Source: Himantopus leucocephalus (Eukaryota > Chordata > Aves > Charadriiformes > Recurvirostridae). From it: DNA of 64,000 nt. Every line of letters begins with the position of its first letter. Position 1 is the first letter of the stretch. The notes under the pieces were generated by a model that was not told the DNA's origin, ran no database searches, and saw nothing but the letters and a program-made list of their open reading frames with translations. A program made the position numbers and the translations under genes. Positions 60,601 to 64,000 of the stretch are shown in pieces. The stretch covers positions 61,852,860-61,916,859 of the forward strand of contig RSEF01000001.1 of the NCBI GenBank assembly GCA_003993805.1. The letters are read 5' to 3'.

Positions 60601-63600
60601 ACAGGCTGCTTCTGTCAAGAAAGTGGACCAGGTTCACTGATGATCCACTCCTCCAAAGCCTTGGTCATCTTCGTCTCCACTAGCATTAGGCTGTGTTACT
60701 GTCATTATAACACCTGTAAGCAAGCAGAAGCACACGGGCATTGAAAGCAGACTTTGCCCAGGCAAACAGAAAGCAGCATTTTCTCATCCCTTTCATTAAG
60801 AAGTTATTACATAATCACTCCTGCACAACTCAGTCCTTTACAAGGCTGTTTCTTGGATGCTCATCGAAGCCTGTGTTCACTCACCCCTACCCTTCCCCTC
60901 CAGGTCACCATCCCTCAGACTACTTCTTTCTTGCAGCATCTCATTAAGCGTTGTCCTGGAAATTAAGCACGGCTCTAGAAAATTGATTAGTAGGTCTTAA
61001 AACCACAAACTGCGCTGAGTCTAAAGAAAAGGGCATGAGAACAGTACCCAAAGCTAACCCCATTATAGAACAAAGACCTTAGGTTGGGAGGGTAGGAGGA
61101 GCCGTTTGCAGAAAACAACACTTAACTAATTCTAAGTACAATTTGCCAAGAAAAAATAAAAGAACTAAGAAGCTTTTCTGTCACTGACACCCAGCAAACA
61201 GCAGAAACAAACCCAATTCCCTTCGAATCACCTGCATCTCTTGCTGACAAATACTGGTGTTATGACGAAATCAGAACTTCTCAGCCTGTGGGAGCTTGAG
61301 CTGTTGTGAGAGTACCGAAAACACTGCAGATCTGGTGTAAAGCCATGAACGGGACGTGCAAGGCTAGTGCAACAGGTCTGGGCCTTTGTGCAATGAAAGA
61401 AAAGCTTCAGTCCAGCCAGCCCTTTCCTACAGCACCCTCAGGCTGCTGAATTGCCTGTGCACTCGATTGCTGTGCTACAGGTTTGTCCTCAAATGAACTT
61501 CAAGATATGGCTGAGCCTCCAACTAGTCAGTAAGTTGGTCAAGATCTTTCTTTGTAACCAGGGACTGTATCACAGCCTAGCAGGAAAAGGTCACTGTAAT
61601 TAATTTTTTTAGACTAAAGGCTTATATACGCTCAAGAAGAAGAGAGGGAAGATGAACATAAAGCAAACCATGAAGTAGAATCTGGTGTGGCCAGATTAGT
61701 CAGAGACAGGCTGACCTGTCCAACTGAGAGAGGTAATCTCCCCCTTGCAAGCAGCTCATCTCCCTGTTGCATCTATTTATCCAGCAAAGGAAAGTCGGAG
61801 TCCACATTTACCTGTCTCCTCTGGGGGACCTCTTACTCCTGGATCTGTTTGCAGCAGGAGGGATGGAGGATGGGACACCACAGAGCCCAGGTAGGAACAT
61901 TTACCAAGCATGTTCACACTCCTTCAGCGCTCTACACCCATCAAAAGAGCAAGTAACTTGAAAGCAAAGGAGTGGAAAAATGGTAATAAGAATTAAGCAG
62001 AAAGGATGTTTACTAAAGCAAGTGACCTGAAGTGCTTACAGACTCTCAGAAAGCCTACACAAGTCAAGGAGCAGTCAGAAGAGTATAACAAACACAAACA
62101 AATGAGCATCTCGAGTTGTACCAAATGTCTGTCCAGCCTGGGCTGCAGCACAGCTGCCCAGGGAAGTGTGTAAAAATGGGACGCGCAGACACAAGCCTTC
62201 CCTTAGGCACTCTTCCAGCTGCCAACCCCTCTCAGCTCGTGGGCTTCCTGAGCCAAATCAGGTTTCTGTATTTTTCACTCCCTCTTCATGGAGTCCTCCT
62301 AATGAGGGAGGAATGGGAACAGCCAAAGAGAATAACACTTGAGGAAAGGTAAGGCAATACTTGGTATTAATCTTGATATAAGGTAATAAAGAGGCAGCAT
62401 CAACATGTAGGCTTCCCATACATAATCTACTCAGATGTGAACTGCCATACTGCTCTTACAAATGCAGATGTATGTCTCATATCTTTGGAAGAAAATGGAT
62501 GATAGGCTGCTGCCTTGTACTGCGGATGTTTTATCCATAGCCTTATCCAGACATTTCAGTACCTGAGATCTTATTACAAAAACGATGGGGGGGTGGGGGT
62601 GGGGAGCACAAGATTTTCTGAACATTTTCTGGCTGTGATTACCAAAGGGTGGAAAAAAACAGCTCAGGCTTATTGGAAGCCATCAATCCTAGGAAAGGAT
62701 GCTAGTTCATTATGAAAGCCTGTTATTTTGTCATCTGAGATAACATTTACTTTTTGTTCACTCCTTCACTTTTATTAACTCATGCTGGTATAGTCCTGTA
62801 GCACTTTTTGCCTTAAATACAGTAATATTTGTCTACTGAACTGTGTCTTGTGATGTCTTCTGATGCCAGACAGACAGAGAGCAATCAAGAAAAGCTGGAG
62901 ACCAACGACCCAGGCTCACTTGCTTTGTGAACCATGTCAAATGTACCTCATATCCTTCCTTCCTTCCCACCCCCCCTCCAAAAAAAGAAACTCCAACATG
63001 CACTTGCTGACCTGTCACCTGCAGATCTCAGCTGAATCAACAAGAACAGATAATTCCACCCTCTTATAAAAGATCAAGCGTGGTTCTTGGGGAAGGGGAG
63101 GCAGTGAACAGCAGGCAGGACAGACCATGCACAGGAAGACCATGAAAGTAAGATGCAGCACCCGTCACCTCTAAATGAGGTCTCCAGAGCTGAAAGATTC
63201 AGAATTAAGTTTAGTTTGTTTTCTACATTTAAAAATAGTAACTGCTACAGGTGTTGAGGTTTTTTTTTTGTTTTAACTTTTTTTTTTTAACCTAACCAAA
63301 GCCTAATCTAAATTACTAAGAGAATTTAACACTGGATTTTGAGGGAGAGCGCAGTCATTTATTGTATTTGTTAACTCAGTGGGCACAGTTTTCCCCCCCT
63401 TTCTAGATTTAGCTCTCAAACTAGGTCATGGTGATTACACACATCCAGTCTGAAGGCAATGCCACTCTGCCACTTGCATGGAGGGAAGGGAAGAGGGAGA
63501 AGCAAAGTGTGATGGTATCACACATGAGTGCGGTACTTGTATCTAGGCAGAGTGCAGTACACATTGGTTCAAAACCTTATGAACAGAAAAAGTTGGGCTT

Positions 63601-64000
63601 TCTGGTTTCTCCTGGGCTCTGCCACTGCCTGGATCCCCAGGCACCCAATGACATCCATTATTTCAACAGCTTTGCCTCTGCGAGCCAAAGTGCCATAAAG
63701 TCAGAAAAATCCTTGTGGATATTTTTACAACCAGATTCTGCTCCTGCATCACCTCAACTTAGCTCAAGGCTTCACTGTACTGGGCATGGTTGAAGTCATC
63801 CCACTCCCAAGAACAGATAGTCAAAGGGACCAGGCACCATGTGAGGGGAAGGAAAGGGCTTGAGGAGGTGATACCCCACCTGGTGTCCCCAGCTGTGGCA
63901 AAGAGAGGGTGAGGGTGAAGGCATATTTGTGCCCAAAGGGGACAGAGCTATATCCTACCCCAGCAGTAGGAAGAGGGGAGCAAAACCCAGCTAGCCTGAA
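57620..64000. other. Intron to the right edge, no gene recognised
   Basis: It contains an A12 run (59818-59829), a GC-rich inverted repeat (58869-58889) and a G-run cluster (62587-62604). A 201-codon frame (58978-59583), sense to the channel gene, has no recognisable domain. The first channel exon and a CpG-rich promoter were looked for and not found. Confidence 0.4.
62587..62604 (+). other. G-quadruplex-type G-run cluster
   Basis: G7TG5TG4 can supply four G3 tracts with single-base loops, a pattern compatible with a stable G-quadruplex on the + strand (the non-transcript-like strand for this gene). Confidence 0.6.

Larger units (their letters stand above)
1..64000 (-). other. CACNA1I: Internal part of a T-type calcium channel gene
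   Basis: The only recognisable host-gene coding sequence is two in-phase exons on the minus strand, so the window is read as one gene fragment transcribed right to left. Cav3 channels are single-chain, four-domain plasma-membrane calcium channels that open at low voltage; Cav3.3 drives burst firing in neurons. Only domain I S1 to early S3 is present here. No CpG-rich promoter, no exon for the cytoplasmic N-terminus and no exon for S4 were found, so the first coding exon lies beyond 64000 and the next downstream exon beyond position 1. That the whole window belongs to this one transcript is inferred from the absence of other coding exons. A nested non-coding RNA cannot be excluded. Confidence 0.85.
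14660..64000 (-). other. CACNA1I: Upstream intron (partial, at least 49.3 kb)
   Basis: All sequence to the right of the S1 exon lacks channel coding sequence. In particular, the N-terminal segment expected just before S1 (ending in the family motif NPWFE) was not found on the minus strand. The intron holds most of the window's LINE and SINE relics and all the candidate regulatory motifs listed separately. Long first introns are usual for Cav3 genes. A very small or poorly conserved alternative exon could have been missed by eye. Confidence 0.75.

Overview
This is vertebrate, almost certainly avian, genomic DNA. It contains 3' fragments of chicken-repeat-1 (CR1) LINEs with the bird-type tail (tandem ATTCTATG units), much older CR1/L3-like and MIR-type remnants, long introns, and no bacterial features (no dense ORFs, operons or tRNA clusters). 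The species cannot be named from what is visible.

The window lies inside one gene on the minus strand: a T-type voltage-gated calcium channel alpha-1 subunit, best matched to CACNA1I (Cav3.3). Two consecutive coding exons are visible. The first (14558-14659, 34 codons) encodes segment S1 of domain I and the S1-S2 loop. The second (13434-13567, 44 codons plus 2 nt) encodes S2, the S2-S3 linker and the start of S3. They splice in phase across a 990-bp intron. Everything else is intron. Positions 14660-64000 are the upstream intron (its first exon and promoter are beyond the right edge), and 1-13433 is the downstream intron (the exon with the rest of S3 and the S4 voltage sensor is beyond the left edge).

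Region by region: 1-5640 is non-repetitive intron with a polypyrimidine tract and an AT-rich block. 6370-9240 is a decayed CR1-like LINE in + orientation, split by a younger CR1 3' fragment (6680-7397). 9250-13433 is unremarkable intron. 13434-14659 holds the two exons. 15187-15740 is an old CR1/L3 tail in minus orientation. 16562-17880 holds two CR1 copies in opposite orientation; the + copy keeps an open frame for the end of the reverse transcriptase. 18580-18870 has a cluster of X-box (RFX-type) motifs. 26250-27060 holds MIR-type remnants. 36090-38570 is an old CR1/L3 element (+) interrupted by a younger CR1 (-). Smaller relics lie at 40870, 42690, 46180, 56840 and 57345. The remaining intron shows only short palindromes, homopolymers and candidate regulatory blocks.

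I found no new gene system. The long open frames in the introns (up to 274 codons) look like chance ORFs: I recognise no domain in them. The most useful observations are the exon structure, the unusual splice acceptor of the S1 exon, the X-box cluster, the two nested LINE insertions and a 20-bp perfect palindrome.
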